IMG/VR virus record: IMGVR_UViG_3300026478_000008
Location: 1 to 33,655 of that record
Length of the DNA stretch: 33,655 nucleotides
Source: a virus
Direction: 5' to 3' (one strand)
The notes beneath the pieces were generated by a model. It searched no databases. It was not told where the DNA came from and worked only from the letters and a program-made list of their open reading frames with translations. A program made the translations under genes and the position numbers. Shown piece by piece: positions 11,233-19,700 of this stretch (position 1 is the stretch's first letter; the number at the start of each line of letters is the position of its first letter).

Positions 11233-13356
11233 ATGGCGACAAAACAGAATCCTGAACAATACGACCCGAGAATTGACGAGGCAAAGCAATTTTTGAAGGT
11301 TGCTAACGATGCCGACACCATGAATCGGCAAGAGGCGTTAGAAGATTTAAAGTTTGTAAATGGCGACCAATGGCCTGTTGAGCTGCAAAACTCACGCAAT
11401 TTGGAGTCACGCCCTGTGCTGACCATCAACAAGCTCGATGGTTACTGTCGCCAGGTGGTCAACCAGATACGCCAGCAACGCCCTCGCCCCAAAGTGCATG
11501 GGATGAACAGCCAATCTGACCAGAAGATTGCAGAAATCATCCAAGGCTTGATTCGCCACATTGAGGCTAATTCCAACGCTGACAATGCTTACGACTCGGC
11601 AGCAGATTATGCCGTTCGCATGGGTTGGGGCTACATCCGAATCAGAACAGATTATGTGCGTGACGATAGCTTTGAACAGGAAATCTACATTGACCCTGTG
11701 GATAACCCTTTCAGTGTGTATTACGACATAAATTCTGTGTTGCCTGATGGGTCTGATGCTGAGAAGTGCTTGATCACCACGATGGTGAGCAAAAAAGACT
11801 TTGAAAAGATGTATCCAGACGCTGATCTGATGAGCTTCAGCCAGCGTGGAACAGGCGACAGCCAAAGCGAGTGGATTACCAAAGAGGACATTCGCCTTGC
11901 CGAGTATTTTTACACTGTCAGAAACCGTGAAAAGCTATTGCTGTTGAGTGATGGTTCAAGCATTTTTGAGTCTGATTTCAAGCGGTCTGAGGAATTGCTG
12001 ACCCGTGGTGGCATTTACCCAATCGATGAACGCATGAGCGTTAAGAAGTCAATCAAGTGGTGCAAACTGACAGGCGTAGAGGTGTTGGAAGAAGGCGAAT
12101 GGCCTGGTCGCTACATTCCGATCATTCCTGTTTACGGGCGGCATTGCGTGGTGGGCGACAAGCGCAAGAAGTTTGGCATGGTGCGTCATGCTAAAGATGC
12201 CCAAAGGATGTATAACTTTTGGCAGACCTCGCTAACTGAGTCTGTTGCTCTTGCCCCCAAAGCCAAATTTATGATGGCAGAAGGTCAAGACGAGGGACAT
12301 GAAAACGATTGGGCACAAGCCAACGTCAAGTCTTTCCCGATTCTGCGCTACAAGCAAACCGACATTGAGGGGCGTGCAGCCCCTGCGCCTGTTCGCTTGC
12401 AACCAGAACCACCGCCAGCGGGTATTTTGGCCTCCACAGCAGTTATTGATGACGATATCAAGACGCTGATGGGTATATTTGACCCTGCACAACTCAAGCA
12501 GGGCAATATCTCTGGCAAGGCATTGAATGGTCAGCAGCAACAAGTTGACCTGTCAAACTACGATTTCTACGACAACTTGACCAAATCTCAGTGCCAAGTT
12601 GCTCGGGTGATTCTTGACCTCATCCCCAAGATTTACGACACACAGCGTGTTTTGCGAATCATTGGCGATGATGGCAAGCCTGAACTGGTGACCGTGAATG
12701 AGTTGGATGCGGTTAATCAGGTCGTAAACAACAATCTGGCGGTTGGTTTGTATGATGTTGTGATGGATACAGGCCCTGGCTACAACTCACGCCGACAGGC
12801 AGCGGTGGATGCCATGACCCCGATCTTGGCAGCAGACCCGAATTTGATGAGCCAGATAGGGGATTTGTGGTTCAGGAATCAGGACTTTCCTGGCGCAGAT
12901 ATCATTGCAGATCGTTTGGCAACCCTTAACCCATTGGCACAGCTTGATGAGAAGTCGGATATCCCGCCCCAAGCGCAAATGGCTCTTAAACAGCTTCAGG
13001 CGCAGAATGAGGAACTCCAGAAGGCACTTGAACAGTTCCAAGTGGAACGCAAGCAACGCATGGATATTGAGTCTGTTAAGCAAGAGGCTGAGACAAAGCG
13101 GGAATTGCTGAGACAGACAGGCAAAGCCTATAACGTCGAAACGATGGCTGAAGTGCGTGTTAACGACCAGAACACCCGATCAATCACCTCGCAAAACAAG
13201 ATGGAGATCGATGCGATTGTTCAGCTTTTGCTCAAGAACATGGACACCTCAAGGCTAAATGCCGAGATTGACCGAAGGAATGCGGAGCAACAAAGGGCAA
13301 TGGAAACCGCAGTGGTTGACATTGACAGCACACAGAACCCCTTGATGCCTCAATAA
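11233..13356 (+). CDS. P22-like portal protein
   Basis: Forms the dodecameric ring through which DNA enters and leaves the head. The 707-residue protein is close to P22 gp1 in size (725). Features include the N-terminal FVNGDQWPVELQNSRNLESR followed by PVLTINKLDGYCRQVVNQIR, the conserved YIDPVDNPFSVYYDIN, and the basic loop YIPIIPVYGRH. A C-terminal helical tail (QLQAQNEELQKALEQFQVER) would make the barrel-like crown. The start at 11233 gives MATKQNPEQYD with GGATGGG upstream; an in-frame ATG at 11218 overlaps terL and cannot be excluded. Confidence 0.9.
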   Translation: MATKQNPEQYDPRIDEAKQFLKVANDADTMNRQEALEDLKFVNGDQWPVELQNSRNLESRPVLTINKLDGYCRQVVNQIRQQRPRPKVHGMNSQSDQKIAEIIQGLIRHIEANSNADNAYDSAADYAVRMGWGYIRIRTDYVRDDSFEQEIYIDPVDNPFSVYYDINSVLPDGSDAEKCLITTMVSKKDFEKMYPDADLMSFSQRGTGDSQSEWITKEDIRLAEYFYTVRNREKLLLLSDGSSIFESDFKRSEELLTRGGIYPIDERMSVKKSIKWCKLTGVEVLEEGEWPGRYIPIIPVYGRHCVVGDKRKKFGMVRHAKDAQRMYNFWQTSLTESVALAPKAKFMMAEGQDEGHENDWAQANVKSFPILRYKQTDIEGRAAPAPVRLQPEPPPAGILASTAVIDDDIKTLMGIFDPAQLKQGNISGKALNGQQQQVDLSNYDFYDNLTKSQCQVARVILDLIPKIYDTQRVLRIIGDDGKPELVTVNELDAVNQVVNNNLAVGLYDVVMDTGPGYNSRRQAAVDAMTPILAADPNLMSQIGDLWFRNQDFPGADIIADRLATLNPLAQLDEKSDIPPQAQMALKQLQAQNEELQKALEQFQVERKQRMDIESVKQEAETKRELLRQTGKAYNVETMAEVRVNDQNTRSITSQNKMEIDAIVQLLLKNMDTSRLNAEIDRRNAEQQRAMETAVVDIDSTQNPLMPQ

Positions 13357-13383
13357 TTTCGTGGTAAATTTGCCACAACCTTA

Positions 13384-13400
13384 CCTGTGAGGTTCACAGG
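13384..13400 (+). other. Short perfect hairpin between portal and scaffold genes
   Basis: CCTGTGA, three bases, TCACAGG: a perfect seven-base stem in the 65-base gap ahead of the scaffold gene, with no T-run. A weaker GTGG/CCAC pair precedes it. It may be an RNA processing or stability element that sets different levels of portal and scaffold protein. Confidence 0.5.
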
Positions 13401-13421
13401 GCACAAATCGTAGGGATACGT

Positions 13422-14321
13422 ATGTCCGAAACAGTGGCTAGTAATGTTCTTACTAGCGAGAATGCGGCTGAGTTCTATGCACAAAAATTGGGTTTAGCCC
13501 CCGATAGCCAATCGTCTGAGGCTGATGTTGCAGAAAAGCAACAGGCAGAGCCAGAACAAGGTGAAGCGGAAGGGAGTGAACCTGAAGCAAGAGAGGAAGC
13601 CAAGCCACAGGACGAGCCTAAAAAGCAAAATCCGAAGCTAGAAAAGCGGTTTAGCGAGATTACTAAGCAACGTGAGGAAGCACGCAAAGAAGCGGAGGCC
13701 GAGCGTCAGCGAAGGGTTGAGCTGGAACAGAGGTTAGCGGCACTTGAGCAACAAGCCCCCAAAAAGGAGTTTGTAGATCAAGAACCACAACCGAGTCAGT
13801 TCCAAGATGCGTTTGAATATGCCAAGGCTCTAGCAGAGTACACGGCTGACAAGCGGATTGAGGAAATGAAGCGGCAAGAAGCAGAGGCAAAAGCCGAAGC
13901 AGCACGACAGTCAATGATTCAGGAATGGTCAAAGAAGGTCGAAACTGCCAAAGCCGAGTTGCCTGACTTTGATGACATGGTTGCATCTTCTGATGTGGTT
14001 GTGTCGGACGATATTCGTGATGCGATCTTAGAGAGTGATGTAGGCCCAAAAATCCTATACCACCTTGCAGAGAACAGCGAATTCGCCAAAAAAGTTGCTT
14101 CAATGCCGACAAGGGCTGCTTTGAAAGAAATCGGTAAGCTAGAGGCACGATTTGAGGCGAAAGCCGAAGAAAAGCCTGTGGTCAGAAGTAAAGCACCAGC
14201 ACCTGTCACGCCAATTAAGGCTGCTTCTGGTGTAGCGGATACCAAGCTATCTAGCGATGGCAACTGGTATGGAAGCTATGCTGAATGGAAAGCGGCACGA
14301 AAAGCGGGTAAGGTTCGGTAA
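13422..14321 (+). CDS. Head scaffolding protein
   Basis: Guides coat assembly and then leaves the procapsid. The 299-residue protein nearly equals P22 gp8 in length (303) and lies in the same portal-scaffold-coat order. Residues 1-75 are acidic and disordered (many Glu, Gln, Pro). Residues 70-175 are a long charged coiled coil (KREEARKEAEAERQRRVELE type). The C-terminal end is basic (YAEWKAARKAGKVR), like the coat-binding helix-turn-helix of scaffold proteins. Identification rests on composition and position more than on direct sequence motifs. AGGGA precedes the start. Confidence 0.85.
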   Translation: MSETVASNVLTSENAAEFYAQKLGLAPDSQSSEADVAEKQQAEPEQGEAEGSEPEAREEAKPQDEPKKQNPKLEKRFSEITKQREEARKEAEAERQRRVELEQRLAALEQQAPKKEFVDQEPQPSQFQDAFEYAKALAEYTADKRIEEMKRQEAEAKAEAARQSMIQEWSKKVETAKAELPDFDDMVASSDVVVSDDIRDAILESDVGPKILYHLAENSEFAKKVASMPTRAALKEIGKLEARFEAKAEEKPVVRSKAPAPVTPIKAASGVADTKLSSDGNWYGSYAEWKAARKAGKVR

Positions 14322-14330
14322 CCCTTTTTT
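14310..14330 (+). terminator. Weak hairpin plus T-run between scaffold and coat genes
   Basis: AAGGTT, CGGT, AACC (then a bulged C) followed by six T. The stem is short, so it may only weaken transcription. It overlaps the scaffold stop codon. Confidence 0.3.
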
Positions 14331-14357
14331 GTCCATTGAATTTGAAAGGAGAGCGTA

Positions 14358-15584
14358 ATGTCTAATACGCTTCTGACAATTAGCAAGATCACCAATGAAG
14401 CATTGATGGTCTTGGAAAACGAGTTGACTTTCACGTCGGAAGTTGACCGCAACTATGATGACCAGTTTGCTGTGGTCGGTGCGAAGATCGGTAACACCGT
14501 CAACGTCCGTCGCCCTGGTCGTTTCATCGGCACAACTGGCCCCGCCCTGAACGTTGAAGATTTCAACGAAACGAGCGTGCCCGTTACGCTGTCCACCCAG
14601 TTCCACGTTGACACCCAATTCACCACTCAGGATTTGGCTCTGTCTCTGGATATGTTCTCTGACCGAGTGCTGAAACCCGCTATCGCTGCAATCGCCAACA
14701 AGATTGACAACGATGGATTGGCAATGGCTCGTCTGAACACCGCCAACATCGTTGGTACTCCTGGCACTCCAAGCACCGATTTGGGCACTTACCTGACCGC
14801 TGGTGCTTATCTGGATGCCGAAGGCGCACCTCGTGATGGACGTCGTTCTTGCATCGTTGAACCCTTCACCTCTGCAGTGATCGTCAACAGCCTGAAAGGT
14901 CTGTTCGTTCCCCAAGAGGCGATTGGCGAGCAATACCGCAAGGGCTTGATGGGTCGTGACTCTGCTGGCATGAACTGGAAACTCGACCAGAACGTTAGCC
15001 CTCAGACGTTTGGTTCGTTTGCTGGCACTGCCACTGCTGACACCACCTCGAGCAACACTGGTATCCTGACCTCTGGTTGGGCTTCTACCAGCACCATCAC
15101 CATCACCAAGTCTGGTACTGTGACCCCCAACGTGGGCGACACCTTCACCATTGACGGCGTGTATGCTGTGAACCCGCAGAACCGTCAAGCCTACGGCTCT
15201 AACCGTCTGCGTAACTTTGTCATCAAGTCGATCAGCGGTTCTACCGTTGTGGTCAGCCCCGCTATCATCAGCGGTGGTCAGTTCCAGAACGTAAGCATCC
15301 CGTCAACCAGCGCAACCGCTGCGATCAACTTCTACAACAAAGCTGGCGCAGTTTCTCCGCAGAACATCATCATGCACCGCAATGCGTTCACGCTGGCAGT
15401 GGCTGATCTTGAGCTGCCCGAGGGCGTGCATTTTGCGGGTCGTGCTTCCGACAAGGAAATCGGTCTGTCAATGCGTGTGGTTCGCCAGTACACCATCAAC
15501 AACGACTCCATCCCGACTCGTCTGGATGTGTTGTATGGATGGGCACCGTTGTATCCCGAACTCGCTTGCCGAGTGGCTTCTTAA
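14358..15584 (+). CDS. Major capsid protein, P22 coat-like
   Basis: The main shell protein, 408 residues against 430 in P22 gp5. The start MSNTLLTISKITNEALMVLE is typical of this coat family, followed by FTSEVDRNYDDQF and VRRPGRF. A Thr/Gly-rich strand region at about 220-320 (TSGWASTSTITITKSG, SGSTVVVSPAII) corresponds in place to the inserted I-domain of P22. The C-terminal part has LELPEGVHFAGR and SMRVVRQYTINNDS. Codon use is visibly different from neighbours, rich in C-ending codons, CTG and CGT, as expected for very high expression. AAAGGAG precedes the ATG. Confidence 0.93.
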   Translation: MSNTLLTISKITNEALMVLENELTFTSEVDRNYDDQFAVVGAKIGNTVNVRRPGRFIGTTGPALNVEDFNETSVPVTLSTQFHVDTQFTTQDLALSLDMFSDRVLKPAIAAIANKIDNDGLAMARLNTANIVGTPGTPSTDLGTYLTAGAYLDAEGAPRDGRRSCIVEPFTSAVIVNSLKGLFVPQEAIGEQYRKGLMGRDSAGMNWKLDQNVSPQTFGSFAGTATADTTSSNTGILTSGWASTSTITITKSGTVTPNVGDTFTIDGVYAVNPQNRQAYGSNRLRNFVIKSISGSTVVVSPAIISGGQFQNVSIPSTSATAAINFYNKAGAVSPQNIIMHRNAFTLAVADLELPEGVHFAGRASDKEIGLSMRVVRQYTINNDSIPTRLDVLYGWAPLYPELACRVAS

Positions 15585-15603
15585 TTAGGAAAGGAAACAG
15601 ATC

Positions 15604-15837
15604 ATGTCTAATCCTGGACCCGCTTCCACAGTCACCCCCGTTTATCTGCTCAATGGTAATGCCGCTGATGGCGTTGCTGTTGGCGTTGCGGGTGGTTTGG
15701 TCGGTTTTTATGGTGAAACCCCTGTCGCACAGGCGGGTGCTATCACCGCATTGACCGCTGGCCCCACCACTGCTGAGTTTGTCGCAGCTACCAATGCGAT
15801 CATCACGGCACTCAAGAATGTCGGCATCACAGCCTAA
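15604..15837 (+). CDS. Small virion-type protein after the coat gene
   Basis: A 77-residue protein starting MSNPGPASTVTPVYLLNGNA. It has a Gly/Val-rich strand segment (GVAVGVAGGLVGFYGETPVA) and a C-terminal helix (AATNAIITALKNVGITA). The VGFYG-TPVAQ pattern is common in short proteins encoded next to phage coat genes and thought to decorate heads or trimerise fibres. A head decoration role is inferred. It has AGGAAAGGA upstream and is followed directly by an intrinsic terminator, so it shares the coat transcript. Confidence 0.65.
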   Translation: MSNPGPASTVTPVYLLNGNAADGVAVGVAGGLVGFYGETPVAQAGAITALTAGPTTAEFVAATNAIITALKNVGITA

Positions 15838-15851
15838 TTCATTCTGACCTG

Positions 15852-15887
15852 AACCTCCCTGCTCAAAAAGTGGGGAGGTTTTTTTTT
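15852..15887 (+). terminator. Intrinsic terminator after the coat and decoration genes
   Basis: AACCTCCC pairs with GGGAGGTT around a 13-base loop, and the 3' arm runs into nine T. This is the clearest rho-independent terminator in the window. It should end or thin out the highly expressed coat transcript; the downstream late genes would then depend on readthrough. Confidence 0.9.
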
Positions 15888-15896
15888 GGAGAAACC

Positions 15897-16556
15897 ATGC
15901 ACGTAATGATTGCCATCCCCGCATATACAGGCGTTGTCCACATGGGCACGATGCGGTCACTGTTCACAGACCTTATCACGCTGGTTAACAGAGGCGATAC
16001 ATTTACATTGGTAGACGATATTGGAAACGCCCTGATTGCTGACAGCAGGGGGGTAATCGCAACCCAATTCTATGAGTCTGATTGCGATTGCTTGGTGTTT
16101 ATCGATAATGATGTTTCTTGGGAAAAAGGCGCACTGTTAAGATTGATTGATGCGCCTGTTGATGTGGTAGCAGGGGTTTACCCTAGGAGGCGTGACCCAA
16201 TTGAATACCCGATTCATTACCTTGACAAGCCTCAATTGTGGGCAGACCCTGCAACTGGATTGTTGGAGGTCAAGTCTGTTGCCACTGGGTTTCTCAAGTT
16301 AAGCCGTAATTGCATAGCCAAGATGATTGAGGCTTATCCAGAAAAGCATTACTACACGGCAGAGCGTGACAAACAGTTTTACCCCCTTTTTGACCATGAA
16401 TTTGAGGATGGTTACAAGTGGGGAGAGGATTACAGTTTCTGCATTAAATGGCGAAAAATTGGTGGTCAGGTATGGATTGACCCTGAAATGGCGATGGGGC
16501 ATACTGGACTAAAAATTTTTCAAGGGCACATAGGAAAGTGGTTAAAAAACCGCTAA
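15897..16556 (+). CDS. Glycosyltransferase (GT-A-like)
   Basis: A 219-residue protein with a GT-A-like layout: the N-terminal nucleotide-binding strand MHVMIAIPAYTGVVH and a second strand with GNALIADSRG. CLVFIDNDVSW at 65-75 contains the DND metal/nucleotide-sugar site. Near the C-terminus are GYKWGEDYSFCIKWRKIG and WIDPEMAMGHTG. GGAG follows the terminator T-run immediately and sets the ATG at 15897. Possible acceptors are phage DNA, the coat/fibre proteins next door or host surface sugars. Between coat and fibre genes, virion glycosylation is the most economical guess. Confidence 0.8.
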   Translation: MHVMIAIPAYTGVVHMGTMRSLFTDLITLVNRGDTFTLVDDIGNALIADSRGVIATQFYESDCDCLVFIDNDVSWEKGALLRLIDAPVDVVAGVYPRRRDPIEYPIHYLDKPQLWADPATGLLEVKSVATGFLKLSRNCIAKMIEAYPEKHYYTAERDKQFYPLFDHEFEDGYKWGEDYSFCIKWRKIGGQVWIDPEMAMGHTGLKIFQGHIGKWLKNR

Positions 16557-16592
16557 TGGGCTAAAATAAAACATCTTTCAAAAGGAAGGTCT

Positions 16593-16934
16593 ATGGCTAC
16601 CACCTCCACCATTCGCAAAATTGGCGTAACAACGGCTGTATCGGTGGGGGCTTCTGCCACCTCTGAAGCACTGATTGTTTCAAGCACCAATGACCAAAAC
16701 AATTTTGTTTCTTTGATTAACACTGGCGCAACCTCTGTGGCTGTCAAATTTGGCCCTACTGGTTTGAGTGCCCCTGTGTTGCCTGTAAGTGGCTCAACCA
16801 CTGGCGATTTTGTTCTGCCTCCGAACATGAACAACGCCATTATTTTTGAAGTTCCGACTACGCCTTGTTATGTGCGAATGATTGGCTCGGCTGCTGGCCC
16901 GTCCATCGTTTATGTGACACCTGTGGGGCTGTAA
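16593..16934 (+). CDS. Unknown virion-type beta protein, 113 aa
   Basis: AAGGAAGG before the ATG. The protein is Ser/Thr/Val-rich with repeated beta strands (KIGVTTAVSVGASATSEALI, then FVSLINTGATSVAVKFGP and IVYVTPVGL) and almost no charge, the style of a compact beta-sandwich. Its stop overlaps the fibre gene start (TAATG). It is probably a minor structural or fibre-base protein, since the only support is composition and position. No signal peptide or enzymatic residues are seen. Confidence 0.65.
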   Translation: MATTSTIRKIGVTTAVSVGASATSEALIVSSTNDQNNFVSLINTGATSVAVKFGPTGLSAPVLPVSGSTTGDFVLPPNMNNAIIFEVPTTPCYVRMIGSAAGPSIVYVTPVGL

Positions 16935-19054
16935 TGTCTAATCCCGCCGATTCGTCAGTACAAAACTTACTGCCAGTTCAGGCGTATTTTTCGACTGATG
17001 GCACTTTCCAGACCTTTATTGGTCAGGGTCAACCCTTTTACGCATCGGTTAATCCTAGCCAATCTGGTCTGAACATAACCAACAGCACGATCAATAGCAC
17101 TACGATAGGCGCAACATCGCCCTCTAGTGCTATTTTTACGACTGCACAGGTTAATACTGCTCCATCAACTGCTTTGGATGTTGCTAATAAGCAATATGTT
17201 GATGGGTATGTGGCGGGAATTTCATGGAAACCGCCCGTCAATTACGGCACAACTGCTGACATTACCCTCTCAGGTCTAACGACTCAGGGTGGTGGCGATT
17301 GGGCATCGTCTTTGACTGCTGGCATGAGGGTTTTGGTCAAGAACCAGAACACAGCATCAGAAAATGGCATTTACACGGTTGCATCTGGCGCATGGTCACG
17401 ATCTGCTGACGCAAATGTGTGGGATGAGCTGGTTTCTGCCATTTGTTTTATTGAAAGCGGTGCGTCTTTGGCTGGTTCGGCATGGTATTGCCCTGCACAA
17501 CCTGGCGGCACTCTTGGTGTAACCGCAATCACATGGTCTAACTTCAGCGTTGCGGCAACTTACACCGCTGGCACAGGACTGACGCTATCTGGTTATCAGT
17601 TCAGCATCACCAACACAGGTGTTGCGGCTGCGACCTATGGCTCTGGTTCTAGCGTCCCTGTCTTTGCTGTGAATGCACAAGGTCAATTGACCTCTGTGAC
17701 CAACACATCGATTGGGATTAATGCCAATCAGATCACCTCTGGAACAATCACTAACGCCCAACTGCAAAACAGCACTTTTACGCTGAATGGCACATCTGTC
17801 ACATTGGGTGGAAGCGCAACGATTACCGCAGCCAATCCGCAAACCCTGACATTTGGCACAGGTTTGTCAGCGGGTAGTTACGATGGTTCTTCCGCACAGA
17901 CCATTAGCATTGCAGCCACAGGGGTTAGCGCATCAACCTATGGGTCAGCGTCTGCTGTGCCTGTGTTTGCGGTCAACGCTCAAGGGCAGATCACAAGTGT
18001 TACTAACACCAACATCAGCATAGCCAATACGCAAGTGACGGGTTTGGGCACTATGTCCACCCAAAACGCAAATGCGGTGGCAATCACTGGTGGAACTGCA
18101 ACAGGGCTGACAAACCTTGGTGCTGACTATTTGCAGTTCAACACAGGTGCAACTGTTACCGCTGCGGTTGGAAAAATTTGGTGGGATGGCGGTACAACTG
18201 TCAATGTTGGCATGACCACTAATGTGACAGGCCATGCATTAGAAGATCAATACTATTACATCAAAGCCTCGTCTGCCATCACTAAGGGTGAAGTGGTGAT
18301 GTTTACAGGCTCTGTGGGGGCTTCTGGCGTTGCCACAGGCGCACCCGCAACGGGTATCTCTGATGGTTCATACATCATGGGTATTGCGGCAGAGGACATT
18401 GCCTTAAATAGCTTTGGTTTGGTGCAATATGAAGGCACTTTGCGTAATGTCAACACTTCTGGCATTGGCGATGGTGAGGTGCTTTGGTACAACCCTGCGG
18501 TCACAGGTGGTTACACGGCGACCAAGCCAAGCGCACCCAACGTCAAGGTTCAAGTTGGTGCGGTCATCAACGGAAACTCTAGCGGTGGTGGCGTTATTCT
18601 GGTTCGTGTCAATGCTGGTTCTGTTTTGGGCGGCACAGATTCCAATGTGCAGTTTGGGACACTGGCAAACAATGACCTGATTCGCTATAACTCAACCGCT
18701 GGATACTGGCAAAACGTTGCTTCTAGTAGCGTGTCGGTGGGCACTGCCACCAATCTGGCGGGTGGTGCTGCGGGTTCTGTGCCTTATCAAACCGCATCTG
18801 GCACGACTGCAATGTTGGCAGCGGGTACAAATGGTCAGGTTTTGACCATCGATGGCTCTGGTTTGCCCACATGGTCAACGCCAACAGCGTATGCGACTGT
18901 GACTGATGACACCACGACCAATGGAACTCGGTACATTCTGTTTGCCAATCAAACCACAGGCAATTTGACCACAGAGTATGTGTCATCCACAAAACTTCAA
19001 TTTAACCCAAGCACAGGGGCTTTGAGAGCCTCACAACTGGTGATTGCACCGTAA
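16934..19054 (+). CDS. Long fibre-like virion protein with repeated beta units
   Basis: A 706-residue protein low in charge and rich in Thr, Ser, Gly and Asn. Around residues 80-160 is a stretch common in phage fibres (ALDVANKQYVDGYVAGISWK, then RVLVKNQNTASENGIYTV). Two close repeats follow (VPVFAVNAQGQLTSVTNTSI near 240 and VPVFAVNAQGQITSVTNTNI near 340). The C-terminal half has VQFGTLANNDLIRYNS-type modules. These features fit a trimeric receptor-binding or side fibre. It starts by overlapping the preceding stop (TAATG); an in-frame ATG within the previous gene is not needed. Confidence 0.8.
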   Translation: MSNPADSSVQNLLPVQAYFSTDGTFQTFIGQGQPFYASVNPSQSGLNITNSTINSTTIGATSPSSAIFTTAQVNTAPSTALDVANKQYVDGYVAGISWKPPVNYGTTADITLSGLTTQGGGDWASSLTAGMRVLVKNQNTASENGIYTVASGAWSRSADANVWDELVSAICFIESGASLAGSAWYCPAQPGGTLGVTAITWSNFSVAATYTAGTGLTLSGYQFSITNTGVAAATYGSGSSVPVFAVNAQGQLTSVTNTSIGINANQITSGTITNAQLQNSTFTLNGTSVTLGGSATITAANPQTLTFGTGLSAGSYDGSSAQTISIAATGVSASTYGSASAVPVFAVNAQGQITSVTNTNISIANTQVTGLGTMSTQNANAVAITGGTATGLTNLGADYLQFNTGATVTAAVGKIWWDGGTTVNVGMTTNVTGHALEDQYYYIKASSAITKGEVVMFTGSVGASGVATGAPATGISDGSYIMGIAAEDIALNSFGLVQYEGTLRNVNTSGIGDGEVLWYNPAVTGGYTATKPSAPNVKVQVGAVINGNSSGGGVILVRVNAGSVLGGTDSNVQFGTLANNDLIRYNSTAGYWQNVASSSVSVGTATNLAGGAAGSVPYQTASGTTAMLAAGTNGQVLTIDGSGLPTWSTPTAYATVTDDTTTNGTRYILFANQTTGNLTTEYVSSTKLQFNPSTGALRASQLVIAP

Positions 19055-19063
19055 GGATTGAAC

Positions 19064-19693
19064 ATGGGACAACTTGTTTTTCAGGCAAATTTGGGTGGGG
19101 CAGTTAACCTTGCTGGCCCTAACACTGCTTCAACTGTCACATTCACCTTGCCAAGTGCTGATGGCACAAGTGGTCAGGCAATTACCACCAACGGCTCGGG
19201 CACTTTGGCGTTTTCCACTGTTGGTGATGTAACCCTAACTGGCGCACAGACCTTCACAGGCACAAAGACCTTTGCTGGCACATCGTCTGCTTTGTCTGCG
19301 GTGATTTCTGATGTTGCAGAAACAATCACTGTATCTGCTACTGCGGCAACTGGCACGATTAACTACGATGTGACCACTCAATCGGTTCTCTACTACACTA
19401 GTAACGCATCTGCTAACTGGACTGTTAATTTCAGAGGCTCAAGTGGCACAAGCCTGAACACGCTAATGTCAACGGGTCAGTCTTTGACTGTGGCGTTTTT
19501 GGTGACTCAAGGCGCAACGGCTTACTACAACAGCGCAGTGCAAATTGATGGTTCATCTGTGACCCCGAAATATCAGGGTGGAACGGCATGGGCTGCGGGT
19601 AACGCCAGTGGAATTGATGCGTATGTTTATACGATCATCAAGACAGGCAGTGCCGCATTCACCGTTCTTGCCAGCCAAACTCAATTCAAGTGA
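19064..19693 (+). CDS. Fibre-type structural protein, 209 aa
   Basis: Starts MGQLVFQANLGGAVNLAGPN with AAGGA six bases upstream. The first 70 residues have strands and Gly turns (TFTLPSADGTSGQAITTNGS), then GDVTLTGAQTFTGTKTFAGT, the sort of short beta-helix linker seen in fibres. The rest is a strand-rich domain ending FTVLASQTQFK. It is nearly free of Lys and Arg, as are its neighbours. Likely a fibre or spike component working with the flanking large proteins. Confidence 0.72.
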   Translation: MGQLVFQANLGGAVNLAGPNTASTVTFTLPSADGTSGQAITTNGSGTLAFSTVGDVTLTGAQTFTGTKTFAGTSSALSAVISDVAETITVSATAATGTINYDVTTQSVLYYTSNASANWTVNFRGSSGTSLNTLMSTGQSLTVAFLVTQGATAYYNSAVQIDGSSVTPKYQGGTAWAAGNASGIDAYVYTIIKTGSAAFTVLASQTQFK

Positions 19694-19700
19694 GATTAGT

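Noticed and set aside
14247-15188. 313-codon antisense open frame across the coat gene
   Set aside because: No ribosome-binding site or family features, Thr/Ser/Arg-rich nonsense-like composition, and lies on the opposite strand of a confident coat gene; explained by the coat gene's codon bias.
15870-15896. Longer start of the glycosyltransferase inside the terminator
   Set aside because: It would translate the terminator arm; GGAG directly before 15897 and the family's N-terminal strand beginning there fix the start.
17600-18025. Direct DNA repeats in the fibre gene as a possible CRISPR or mobile repeat
   Set aside because: They are imperfect in-frame protein repeats with silent differences, hence fibre modules rather than DNA-level elements.
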